Positions 1-5,824 are shown, numbered from the stretch's first letter. The stretch is 5,941 bases of DNA from Planctomycetaceae bacterium (GCA_020426065.1 JAGQQT010000260.1:1-5941); one strand, 5' to 3'. A program made the numbers and translations. The notes: generated by a model not told the origin, from the letters alone.

Positions 1-50
1 TTTCCCGGTGAAAGTTTGTAGGCTAACTGCTGGCCCAGTCTTAGTTTGTG

Positions 51-60
51 AAGGGAAGGA
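51..60 (+). promoter_or_regulatory. ribosome binding site that sets the hydrolase start
   Basis: The purine-rich AAGGGAAGGA lies 4 to 7 bases before two consecutive in-frame ATG codons at 65 and 68. It favours these starts over the in-frame GTG at 8, which would place 19 extra residues before the signal peptide. A 7-bp direct repeat, AGTTTGT, occurs at 13-19 and 43-49, but nothing else marks it as an operator. Confidence 0.6.
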
Positions 61-64
61 TGTG

Positions 65-1345
65 ATGATGAGTTGTGCTCCCCGGAAATCGTTCCAGATC
101 GTGCTGCCCGTGTTAGTCTGCCTGCTGCTGACATCCATCGATACACCAACTCAGGCAGAGTCCCCTCTGGAGCGTTGGGATTTCAAAGCACTGTCATCCC
201 CTCCAAAAATGCGGTGGGAATCTCAGGAGGGGCCGATTCACTCCCTCATCTACACCGGAGAACCGTATCAGGGGCACGAGACTGAAGTCTTTGCTTTTTA
301 TGCCTCACCCTCCACTCTGGGGAAAGCGAACGGCCAGACAAAGTTTCCGGGAGTCGTCCTGATCCATGGGGGCGGTGGAACGGCCTTCGCGGAGTGGGCC
401 TGGCTGTGGGCCAACCGAGGTTACGCTGCCATTGCGATGGATCTGAGTGGGCGTCGGCCCATTGCCCCTCTGTATGATGCCGCGGGAGTTCCGGTGAATG
501 GTCAGGCGAGTCGTCCGCAAACACGCACCCGGCTGGAAAAAGGGGGGCCAGAGCAGGGAGGAGCGGAGAAGTTTCAATGCATGGACGCGGAGAAAACAGA
601 TGACTGGCCCTATCATGCTGTGGCCAGTTGCGTCCGCGCCCATTCTCTGCTTCGCTCCTTCCCCGAAGTCGATCCCAGCCGAACCGGTGTGACGGGAATC
701 AGCTGGGGAGGTTACACCACCTGCCTGGTCGCTTCAGTGGACTCCCGCTTTCAGGCGGCCGTTCCTGTTTATGGATGTGGTTTCCTCTACGAAGGAGAAT
801 CGGTCCAGAAACCAATGATCGACGCACTGGGTGATAAACGGGAAGAGTGGATTGCCGCCTACGATCCCTCGAAATTGCTGTGCCATTGCCAGGTGCCGAT
901 TCTGTTTGTGAACGGGACAAATGATGTCCATTACCCGATGGACAGCTATCAGAAAAGTTTTGATGTTGTACCGGGACCCAAACAGATGCGGATGGAAGTC
1001 AAGATGCCCCACAGCCATCCCTCAGGCTGGGCGCCCCAGGAAATCGGTCTGTTTATCGACTCTCACTGCAAAAACGGTGCTCCCCTTGCTCAGCTCGGCA
1101 CTCCGGAAGTTGTGGATCAGGCAGTGCATGTTCCCTGCAGCTTTACCGTGCCTCTCAAGAGTGCTGCACTGCACTACACTGTGGACCTTGGCCCCCGCTC
1201 GAAACGGGAGTGGGTGACGGTAGCCGCTGAAATCAAGAATGGAACCATCGTTGCTCCCCGTCCACCACGGGATGCCAACACCTGGTTCGTGACTGTCGTG
1301 GATGAGCGGAATGCCATGAGCAGCACGACGATTCAGTTTCACTGA
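65..1345 (+). CDS. secreted alpha/beta hydrolase (acetyl xylan esterase / dienelactone hydrolase-like)
   Basis: This 426-residue exported serine hydrolase probably acts on ester or acyl bonds in the periplasm. Residues 1-31 form a signal peptide: Arg7-Lys8, a hydrophobic core (about 12-25), then a TQA|ES signal peptidase I site. The alpha/beta hydrolase fold follows, with the oxyanion loop HGGGGT at 101-106, nucleophile elbow GISWGG (Ser213), probable acid Asp287 in NGTNDVHYP, and probable base His316 or His318 in PHSHPSGW. Mature cysteines number eight, consistent with disulfides in an oxidising compartment. The last 80 or so residues (from about 345) lie beyond the catalytic histidine and look beta-rich, like an appended Ig/FnIII-type sandwich. 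Planctomycetes carry many such secreted hydrolases, often labelled acetyl xylan esterase or prolyl oligopeptidase-like, and the substrate cannot be assigned. The start at 65 (or 68) is chosen from the ribosome binding site and signal-peptide geometry. It appears to be transcribed separately from the next genes. Confidence 0.88.
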   Translation: MMSCAPRKSFQIVLPVLVCLLLTSIDTPTQAESPLERWDFKALSSPPKMRWESQEGPIHSLIYTGEPYQGHETEVFAFYASPSTLGKANGQTKFPGVVLIHGGGGTAFAEWAWLWANRGYAAIAMDLSGRRPIAPLYDAAGVPVNGQASRPQTRTRLEKGGPEQGGAEKFQCMDAEKTDDWPYHAVASCVRAHSLLRSFPEVDPSRTGVTGISWGGYTTCLVASVDSRFQAAVPVYGCGFLYEGESVQKPMIDALGDKREEWIAAYDPSKLLCHCQVPILFVNGTNDVHYPMDSYQKSFDVVPGPKQMRMEVKMPHSHPSGWAPQEIGLFIDSHCKNGAPLAQLGTPEVVDQAVHVPCSFTVPLKSAALHYTVDLGPRSKREWVTVAAEIKNGTIVAPRPPRDANTWFVTVVDERNAMSSTTIQFH

Positions 1346-1347
1346 TC

Positions 1348-1395
1348 CTGGGAGCGTACACGTTCCCGGCTGAGAGTAGTTAGCGGCAATTTTTT
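1348..1395 (+). terminator. possible intrinsic terminator after the hydrolase gene
   Basis: Two bases after the stop codon a hairpin can form, with arms 1348-1356 and 1361-1369 (nine pairs including two G-U) and loop TACA. A second, weaker bulged stem (CCGGCT at 1366-1371 with AGCGG at 1382-1386) comes shortly before a T6 run at 1390-1395. The strong stem is about 20 bases from the T-run, so this is not a textbook terminator. One of the two stems may still end the hydrolase transcript. Confidence 0.35.
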
Positions 1396-1417
1396 GTCCC
1401 GTCAGGAAAACTGACTG

Positions 1418-1444
1418 TTGACGGCCATCAGGATTATCGATAAT
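1418..1444 (+). promoter_or_regulatory. sigma70-like promoter for the oxygenase-GntR operon
   Basis: TTGACG at 1418-1423 matches five of six -35 consensus bases, and GATAAT at 1439-1444 matches five of six -10 bases. The spacing is 15 bp, slightly short of the preferred 16-18. The -10 hexamer lies inside the palindrome at 1432-1445, so a bound repressor would block RNA polymerase. Transcription would begin near 1451, leaving a leader of about 40 bases before the ATG at 1493. Planctomycete promoters are poorly characterised, so this is an inference from base matches. Confidence 0.45.
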
Positions 1445-1466
1445 CTCTTTGAAATTAACGATAATC
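1432..1466. promoter_or_regulatory. putative tandem operator, two 14-bp palindromic sites
   Basis: Site 1 (1432-1445) is the perfect palindrome GATTATCGATAATC. Site 2 (1453-1466), AATTAACGATAATC, matches it at 12 of 14 positions, and both contain CGATAATC. The centres are 21 bp apart, two helical turns, so two dimers would sit on the same DNA face. Site 1 covers the -10 hexamer and site 2 covers the first transcribed bases. The downstream operon encodes a GntR-family repressor-type protein, the most likely ligand of these sites. The sequence is not the GT..AC core described for many GntR operators, so the pairing is inferred from position and symmetry. Confidence 0.6.
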
Positions 1467-1492
1467 AGGCTCTCTGGAACAGGTGCAGGTTT

Positions 1493-2323
1493 ATGGAACC
1501 GAATTTTGCTGCAATTCCCACTCAGGACGCTCTTCAGGAATTTGAACGTGATTTGCGGTTTTACCCCTCGCAAACCACCCAGCCCGATGTGCTTTCTCCG
1601 GCTGATATCGAACAGTACAACCGGGATGGCTACCTGAAAAACCTGCGGGTTTACTCTCCCGATGAAATCACCGGTGTCCGAACCTACTTTGATGATCTGC
1701 TGTCCCGCGTTGTTGCAGCAGGGGGAGACAGCTACTCCATCAGCACCGCTCACATGAAGTATGGCCCCGTTTATGACATGCTTACTCATCCGCCCATTGT
1801 TGCCATCGTTCGAGATCTGCTCGGTGAAGATGTCATTGGCTGGGGCTCGCACTTTTTCTGCAAAATGCCGCACGATGGCAAAGCCGTGGCCTGGCATCAG
1901 GATGCCAGCTACTGGCCTCTTTCGCCCTCCAAGGCACTGACGGTCTGGCTGGCGATCGACAAGGCGGATCTGGGAAACGGCTGCATGAAGTTTATTGCCG
2001 GTTCTCATCACAAGGGGCATCTGACGTATCGGGAAAGCACGGAAGCAGACCATAACGTGCTCAACCAGACAATCGACAATCCCGAACAGTACGGGCACGA
2101 AGTGATTGATGAACTGGAGGCTGGTGAAGTCTCGATTCATTCGGATCTGTTGCTGCACGGTTCTGAAGCCAACAATTCGGATCGCAGACGTTGTGGACTC
2201 ACATTGCGGTATTGCACTCCGGATGTGATTGCCGGCAGTAACTGGCATGCCAAAGGTGTTGTGGTCAGTGGTCGTGATTATTCCGGGAACTGGGGAAATC
2301 CTGCCCGTCCGGATGCCACCTGA
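1493..2323 (+). CDS. phytanoyl-CoA dioxygenase (PhyH) family Fe(II)/2-oxoglutarate oxygenase
   Basis: This 276-residue non-haem iron oxygenase probably hydroxylates a small molecule in the cytoplasm, using 2-oxoglutarate and O2 and releasing succinate and CO2. The family entry motif LSPADIEQYNRDGYL is at 34-48. The iron ligands are His135 and Asp137 (WHQDASYW) and His222 (LLHGS). Arg233, 11 residues after the distal His as in human phytanoyl-CoA hydroxylase, should bind 2-oxoglutarate, possibly helped by Lys124. The stretch ALTVWLAIDKADLGNGCM (152-169) and GSHHKGH are typical of bacterial PhyH proteins. Asp137 argues for a hydroxylase, because related halogenases have Ala or Gly there. The ATG at 1493 is chosen because AGGTGCAGG precedes it at 1481-1489. 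The longer in-frame TTG start at 1418 would translate through the promoter and operators and lacks family similarity. The stop overlaps the next start (TGATG), implying translational coupling. No signal peptide is seen and the substrate is unknown; the gene need not act on phytanoyl-CoA. Confidence 0.9.
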   Translation: MEPNFAAIPTQDALQEFERDLRFYPSQTTQPDVLSPADIEQYNRDGYLKNLRVYSPDEITGVRTYFDDLLSRVVAAGGDSYSISTAHMKYGPVYDMLTHPPIVAIVRDLLGEDVIGWGSHFFCKMPHDGKAVAWHQDASYWPLSPSKALTVWLAIDKADLGNGCMKFIAGSHHKGHLTYRESTEADHNVLNQTIDNPEQYGHEVIDELEAGEVSIHSDLLLHGSEANNSDRRRCGLTLRYCTPDVIAGSNWHAKGVVVSGRDYSGNWGNPARPDAT

Positions 2324-3075
2324 TGAAAACGGCAACGGTCAAGTCAAAACCAGCGGCCGGAAACACCTCTCCCCCAGCCGTTGACCACGGCCAGAGACGA
2401 CAGCGGATTGTCGATGAACTCCTGGCCGAAATCGTCCAGGGAAAACTGCGGGCGGGAGAGCGGCTCCGGATTCAGACTCTCGCCAACCGGTTTGGTGTCA
2501 GTCAGTCTCCCATTCGCGAAGCACTCGTGACTCTGGAAGGGATTGGCATTGTTGATATTGAAGCCAATCGGGGGGCGATCGTTCGAAAAATCAGCCTGGC
2601 AGAGGTCCGCGAAATCAGCCAGGTAAGACTGGCCCTGGAATGTGCTGCCGTGAAGCGGGCGTGCGGTCGAGCGGACCATTCCAGACTGCAGTCGCTGATC
2701 GAGTCGTTCGAAAAAATGGCCTCCCGCCAGATCTCCGAACGGGATTTGAAATCCAACTCCGCTCGACTGCAGAAAGCGATCCAGTCCGCCCGGGAACTGG
2801 ACAGCGAATTTCACGATCTGATCGCAGCCTGGAGTGGAAACCGGTTTCTCGAACGGGAACTGAGCAGGCTGAAACTTCTGTTCCGTGCTTTCCGGGACAA
2901 CGCCTGGGGCCAGACGCACTCCGCTCGCGAAGTGACCCGGATTACTGAAGAGGCCCGGGAACACCTGGAAATTGCTCAGGCAATTCTGAGCGGCAATAGC
3001 CGGGAAGCCGCTCGCACCATGTCCCGGCACATCCGCAACGGCGTCAAATACTGGGCTCATGGCTTACCCGAATGA
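2323..3075 (+). CDS. GntR family transcriptional regulator, FCD (FadR-like) subclass
   Basis: This 250-residue DNA-binding regulator has a roughly 24-residue polar N-terminal tail, then a winged helix-turn-helix at about 25-87. The recognition region TLANRFGVSQSPIREAL (52-68) is the hallmark of GntR proteins, and the wing is IEANRGAIVRKI. The C-terminal all-helical FCD domain runs from about 93 to 247. Its metal-site residues are visible: Asp160 and His164 (D-x3-H), His214 (EHLEIAQAI) and His236 (SRHIRNG). This matches the zinc- or nickel-containing FCD pockets that bind carboxylate effectors such as organic or amino acids. The start codon shares one base with the oxygenase stop codon, so the two proteins are probably made in a coupled ratio. 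The likely role is repression of its own operon via the palindromes at 1432-1466, relieved by a carboxylate related to the oxygenase substrate or product. Family is sure; effector and target are inferred. Confidence 0.93.
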   Translation: MKTATVKSKPAAGNTSPPAVDHGQRRQRIVDELLAEIVQGKLRAGERLRIQTLANRFGVSQSPIREALVTLEGIGIVDIEANRGAIVRKISLAEVREISQVRLALECAAVKRACGRADHSRLQSLIESFEKMASRQISERDLKSNSARLQKAIQSARELDSEFHDLIAAWSGNRFLERELSRLKLLFRAFRDNAWGQTHSAREVTRITEEAREHLEIAQAILSGNSREAARTMSRHIRNGVKYWAHGLPE

Positions 3076-3227
3076 ATATCCCTGGGTTAGTCAACTCGGG
3101 TGGTGGATTCTTTCCGGTATTGGAAGCTGTCAGTCGAAATATTAAGCTTGCACGAAAATCGATCGTCTTAACGACATCTGCTCATTCTTTGAGATGGCAG
3201 ACAGGCTCCTCTCCATTAACCAGTTTG

Positions 3228-3393
3228 TCCCCTCTCCCACACAAACCGGTTTCGATTTCCATTCGACTATCCAGTGGGGGAGAGGGTCAGGGTGAGGGGG
3301 CATGAACAAACTTTCGTATTCCCCCTCATCCTAACCTTCTCCCCACAGCATCAACGTACCTGAATCCCTTCGCACATAGTGGGGAGAAGGGAC
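3228..3393. repeat. composite palindromic intergenic repeat, two mirrored hairpins
   Basis: The element is two stem-loops in opposite orientation. Hairpin A pairs CCCTCTCCCAC (3230-3240) with GTGGGGGAGAGGG (3274-3286), allowing a two-base bulge. Hairpin B pairs CCTTCTCCCCAC (3335-3346) with GTGGGGAGAAGG (3379-3390), a perfect 12-bp match with a 32-base loop. The inner halves also pair with each other: 3277-3300 and 3321-3344 are reverse complements at 21 of 24 positions, separated by 20 bases. The nested arrangement resembles paired REP/BIME-type intergenic elements. G-rich units of this GGGAGAGGGT-like type are, as far as I recall, common between genes in planctomycetes and other bacteria and are often mistranslated as short hypothetical proteins. 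Copy number cannot be tested within this window. Confidence 0.75.
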
Positions 3394-3398
3394 TTTTT
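3335..3398 (+). terminator. possible terminator at the end of the repeat element
   Basis: The 12-bp GC-rich stem of hairpin B is followed three bases after its last paired base by a T5 run (3394-3398). This could terminate the oxygenase-GntR transcript about 320 bases after its stop codon. The 32-base loop is long for an intrinsic terminator, so this is tentative. Confidence 0.3.
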
Positions 3399-3441
3399 GC
3401 TTGTCATAGCCGTGAATAGGATTGGTCACGATTATGTCCAT

Positions 3442-3477
3442 GCCATCGTCGCTTCCTCGATAGCGATTGACGATGGC
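3442..3477. other. strong stem-loop in the intergenic region
   Basis: GCCATCGTC at 3442-3450 is perfectly complementary to GACGATGGC at 3469-3477. An inner GCT (3451-3453) with AGC (3462-3464) extends the stem across an asymmetric four-base bulge. No T-run follows on either strand, so it is not an obvious terminator. It could be an RNA structure in a long acyltransferase leader, a protein site, or part of a repeat family. The function is unknown. Confidence 0.5.
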
Positions 3478-3541
3478 TGAGTGAAAGCGGATCGCTACAA
3501 GCGTCATGACCGGGAGAATCGGCAGGTTGAATCTTTTGCGA

Positions 3542-3570
3542 TTTGACTTCAGTCAAACGTGACCTAGGGT
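3542..3570 (+). promoter_or_regulatory. palindrome and weak promoter-like sequence before the acyltransferase gene
   Basis: TTTGACT (3542-3548) and AGTCAAA (3551-3557) form an inverted repeat with a two-base spacer, the size of a small operator. It contains TTGACT, a good -35 match, with a poor -10 candidate TAGGGT 16 bases further on (3565-3570). That -10 is too close to the GTG at 3574 to leave a leader, so a promoter here would fit better with the later ATG at 3610. The palindrome is certain and the promoter call is weak. Confidence 0.3.
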
Positions 3571-3573
3571 TGA

Positions 3574-4833
3574 GTGTCATCCCCGTCCATATCGCCAAAG
3601 ATCGCCCTCATGGATTCCAATCTGGCACCGCCACTCGAACTGCAGACTCTGCAGGAGCCGATTGTTTCGGCAGTGACAAAATCCGAGTGTGTCCGGTCTC
3701 AACTGGATGACCAGACCAGTGTGGAAGTGCTCGAAACCCCCAGTCAGCTCATCGAACGGTTTGTCGAGTGGAATCTGCTCGCCCGCAATGCGGTTGTCCC
3801 GAATGCATTTTTCGAGCCCTGGTTTCTGATGCCAGCTCTGGAGATGCTCCATCCACAGGGGGAATTCCGTTTCGTTCTGCTGTATCGACAACCGAAGCGT
3901 CAGACCGATCCACCGCAGCTGGTCGGATTTTTTCCGCTCGAACGGACGCAGCTCCCTCTGTTTCCCGGTGCAGCCTGGACGCTGATTATCAATCCCTTTC
4001 TGTATTCCTCTTTGCCACTGGTCTCATCCGATCAACCTCAAAAAACCATTCAGTCATTTCTGCAGTGGGCCAGAGAAACCGGAATATCGATCATCCAGAT
4101 GCAGCGGATTCCTGCAGAAGGACTGTTCGAACAGGCCTTAATTGATGCCTGTGGTGAATTGAAGCTGATGCTGTACGTTCAGGAACAGACAACAAGGGCC
4201 TGCCTGAAGCGGCGCAAAGATATCGGAGACTACTTCGAGCTTCGCGGGCATTACCGTCGGGACATGCAGCGGCGACGTCGCAGACTCGAAGAACAGGGGA
4301 ATCTGCAGTTACGCGTGCTGGAGACTCCAGAGGACCTCTCTGCCTGGCAACAGCAGTTTCTGGAACTGGAAGCCAATGGCTGGAAAGGGACCCGCGGGAC
4401 TGCCATTCAGCAGTCTGATGAACAGCGAAACCTGTTTCTGGAAGTAACCAGCCAGGCCTGTCAACGGGGCCAGCTCCAGATGCTGGGGCTGTATCTGGAT
4501 GACCGGCCACTGGCACTCAAGTGCAACCTGCTGTCCGGTCGAGGCGCCTACAGCTGGAAAATTGCCTACGACGAGGAGTACTCCAAGTTTTCACCGGGAG
4601 TATTGCTGGAAATCGATAATATCGAACTGTTTCATCACACAAAACAACTGCAGTGGATTGACTCCTGTGCCCGGGCCACCCATCCGATGATCAATCGGCT
4701 CTGGCCTTCACGCATGACCATGCAGTCAGTCCTGATTCCCACATCCGGGGTCATTTCAGACCTCTACTGTTCTGCCCGACCTCTCATGAGGGGAGTGAAG
4801 CGGCAGTTTCGACAACTTATTAAAAAACGCTGA
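3574..4833 (+). CDS. CelD/BcsL-type GNAT acyltransferase (Acetyltransf_6)
   Basis: This protein of up to 419 residues has the two-lobed layout of the CelD/BcsL group, which is related in fold to FemAB aminoacyl transferases. The N-terminal lobe (about 45-205) has WNLLARNAVVPNAFFEPWFL and LVGFFPLER. The C-terminal Acetyltransf_6 domain (about 222-365) opens with the Arg-rich YRRDMQRRRRRLEE (227-240) and continues with WKGTRGTA, the DDRPLALK strand (309-316) and FSPGVLLEID (339-348), where the pantetheine or acyl donor would bind. There is no signal peptide or membrane segment, so it is cytoplasmic. Named relatives appear in exopolysaccharide and cellulose clusters, but the label is generic and the acceptor is unknown. 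The start is uncertain: the GTG at 3574 has a marginal AGGG four bases upstream, while the ATG at 3610 gives 407 residues with no clear ribosome binding site. The next gene begins 52 bases downstream on the same strand, suggesting an operon. Confidence 0.85.
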   Translation: MSSPSISPKIALMDSNLAPPLELQTLQEPIVSAVTKSECVRSQLDDQTSVEVLETPSQLIERFVEWNLLARNAVVPNAFFEPWFLMPALEMLHPQGEFRFVLLYRQPKRQTDPPQLVGFFPLERTQLPLFPGAAWTLIINPFLYSSLPLVSSDQPQKTIQSFLQWARETGISIIQMQRIPAEGLFEQALIDACGELKLMLYVQEQTTRACLKRRKDIGDYFELRGHYRRDMQRRRRRLEEQGNLQLRVLETPEDLSAWQQQFLELEANGWKGTRGTAIQQSDEQRNLFLEVTSQACQRGQLQMLGLYLDDRPLALKCNLLSGRGAYSWKIAYDEEYSKFSPGVLLEIDNIELFHHTKQLQWIDSCARATHPMINRLWPSRMTMQSVLIPTSGVISDLYCSARPLMRGVKRQFRQLIKKR

Positions 4834-4835
4834 CA

Positions 4836-4853
4836 GAGCCAGTTCGCTGGCTC
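4836..4853 (+). other. UUCG-loop hairpin between the acyltransferase and JmjC genes
   Basis: GAGCCAG, loop TTCG, CTGGCTC: a perfect 7-bp stem two bases after the acyltransferase stop codon. No T-run follows, so it is not a standard intrinsic terminator. The closing pair is G-C around the loop, not the extra-stable C(UUCG)G form. It may protect the upstream message from 3' exonucleases, lower expression of the second gene, or be a processing site. Confidence 0.5.
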
Positions 4854-4885
4854 ATCCTGTGCTTAGGCACTACCAGACCTGAAAG

Positions 4886-5788
4886 ATGATGACCATGATT
4901 GCCGCACCACCACTTGCTCCCACGCATCCTGAAACGGGAAACTGGCTGGCCTGGGATCGGGATGAATTTGCACGGAAATTCTCTCAGCGTCCCTTTCTGA
5001 TTTCCCATCAGCTGTGCGATCATCCCCTGTTTGATGTGGAGCGATTGCTGGCACTGGCACGCACACTTCCCGCCAGCCAGATTGAATACAATGCGGGCAA
5101 GCTGCCGGTTTCGATCTCCCAGACAGAAACACCGATGAATGGACTCTCCGCAGACGAGACGATTCGCCGCATCGAAGAGTGCGAATCGTGGCTGGTCCTG
5201 AAGTACGTGGAAAGCGATCCTGAGTACTCTGAGCTGCTCAATCAGTGTCTCAAGCAGGTTGCCCTGGATTCTGAGGCAATCGCACCTGGCATGATGAAGC
5301 CACACGCGTTTGTCTTCCTGACCTCGCCCGACTCTGTCACACCCTACCATATTGATCCGGAACACAACTTCCTGCTGCAGATCCGTGGCGAAAAGATCAT
5401 TCGCATGTTGTACGGGAATGATCCGAGTATTCTTTCTCCCCAGGAGCTGGAAAACTTCTATGCTGATCGTGGCAGAAACCTGAAACTGGCTGAAGAAAAC
5501 CGGGACCGCTGCTGGAAATTCTCACTGGCTCCCGGACAGGGACTGCACTTTCCAGTAACATTCCCTCACTGGGTTGAAAACACGGACAAGGTTTCGATCT
5601 CCTTCAGCATTACGTTCCGGACTCCCGATCTGGACAAGCGGAGAGCACTTTACCGGATGAACTCCCAGCTCCGCAGCTGGGGACTCCAGCCTTCCGTTCC
5701 CGGTCAACGTCCATTGCGGGACCTGGCTTATTACCAGCTGTTTCGCGCCTGGCGAAAAGCCGCAATCCTGACCGGACGCAGCAATTGA
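4886..5788 (+). CDS. JmjC/cupin-like Fe(II)/2-oxoglutarate hydroxylase
   Basis: This 300-residue protein is a probable 2-oxoglutarate-dependent hydroxylase of the JmjC/cupin-like group. The iron site is His155-x-Asp157 in TPYHIDPEHNFLLQIRGEK and distal His228 in LHFPVTFPHWVEN, followed by the strand KVSISFSITFRT. Lys170 is 13 residues after Asp157, the same spacing as between Asp201 and Lys214 in human FIH, where the lysine binds 2-oxoglutarate. That supports an active enzyme. Residues 1-145 are a less conserved, partly helical N-terminal region, and the last 60 residues are basic and helical (YYQLFRAWRKAAIL). Relatives hydroxylate protein side chains or small molecules and are usually annotated only as cupin-like. 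Three in-frame ATGs at 4886, 4889 and 4895 are possible starts, with only GAAAG (4881-4885) as a weak ribosome binding site. It probably shares a transcript with the acyltransferase. The substrate is unknown. Confidence 0.85.
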   Translation: MMTMIAAPPLAPTHPETGNWLAWDRDEFARKFSQRPFLISHQLCDHPLFDVERLLALARTLPASQIEYNAGKLPVSISQTETPMNGLSADETIRRIEECESWLVLKYVESDPEYSELLNQCLKQVALDSEAIAPGMMKPHAFVFLTSPDSVTPYHIDPEHNFLLQIRGEKIIRMLYGNDPSILSPQELENFYADRGRNLKLAEENRDRCWKFSLAPGQGLHFPVTFPHWVENTDKVSISFSITFRTPDLDKRRALYRMNSQLRSWGLQPSVPGQRPLRDLAYYQLFRAWRKAAILTGRSN

Positions 5789-5824
5789 CGGACTCTGCAA
5801 AGATCAGATCATCACCCGGGTTGA

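Larger units (their letters stand above)
3076..3573. other. 498-base intergenic stretch without a credible gene
   Basis: No open frame here looks like a protein. The first 150 bases (3076-3227) show nothing recognisable. The middle holds the composite inverted repeat at 3228-3393. The last 180 bases contain the hairpin at 3442-3477, a small AGCG-GAT-CGCT stem at 3486-3496, and the palindrome at 3542-3557 just before the acyltransferase gene. A single 10-bp palindrome, AAACCGGTTT, is at 3243-3252 inside the first repeat loop. The length and number of inverted repeats are unusual beside the short spacers elsewhere in the window. Confidence 0.7.

Noticed and set aside
1..21. Tail of an upstream gene ending at the TAG at 19-21
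   Set aside because: Only six codons are visible, too few to tell a real reading frame from chance.
1418..1492. TTG-initiated 25-residue N-terminal extension of the oxygenase
   Set aside because: There is no ribosome binding site, and it would translate through the promoter and operator palindromes. The ATG at 1493 has a purine-rich site at good spacing and fits the family length.
1022..2335. Long minus-strand open frame of 437 codons antisense to the oxygenase
   Set aside because: It runs across the end of the hydrolase gene, the promoter and operator region and all of the oxygenase. Its translation has no recognisable domain, while the plus strand shows clear catalytic motifs. It is a shadow of codon bias.
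2344..3060. Minus-strand open frame of 238 codons antisense to the GntR gene
   Set aside because: The plus-strand frame has unmistakable GntR and FCD motifs. The antisense product has no family features and no independent support.
3072..3305. Possible 77-residue protein starting with an ATGA overlap at the end of the GntR gene
   Set aside because: The overlap looks like coupling, but the C-terminal part is encoded by the palindromic repeat and has the low-complexity GGEGQGEGA look of mistranslated intergenic repeats. The first half matches nothing I recognise.
3424..3564. Inverted GGTCACG (3424-3430) and CGTGACC (3558-3564) as terminal repeats of a small mobile element
   Set aside because: A 7-bp inverted pair, or 9 of 10 when extended, is expected by chance in a stretch of this length. 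No target-site duplication was seen at the ends.
3404..3598. 64-residue minus-strand frame in the intergenic region
   Set aside because: The composition is rich in Ser, Arg and His without domain features, it crosses several inverted repeats, and it runs into the start of the acyltransferase gene.
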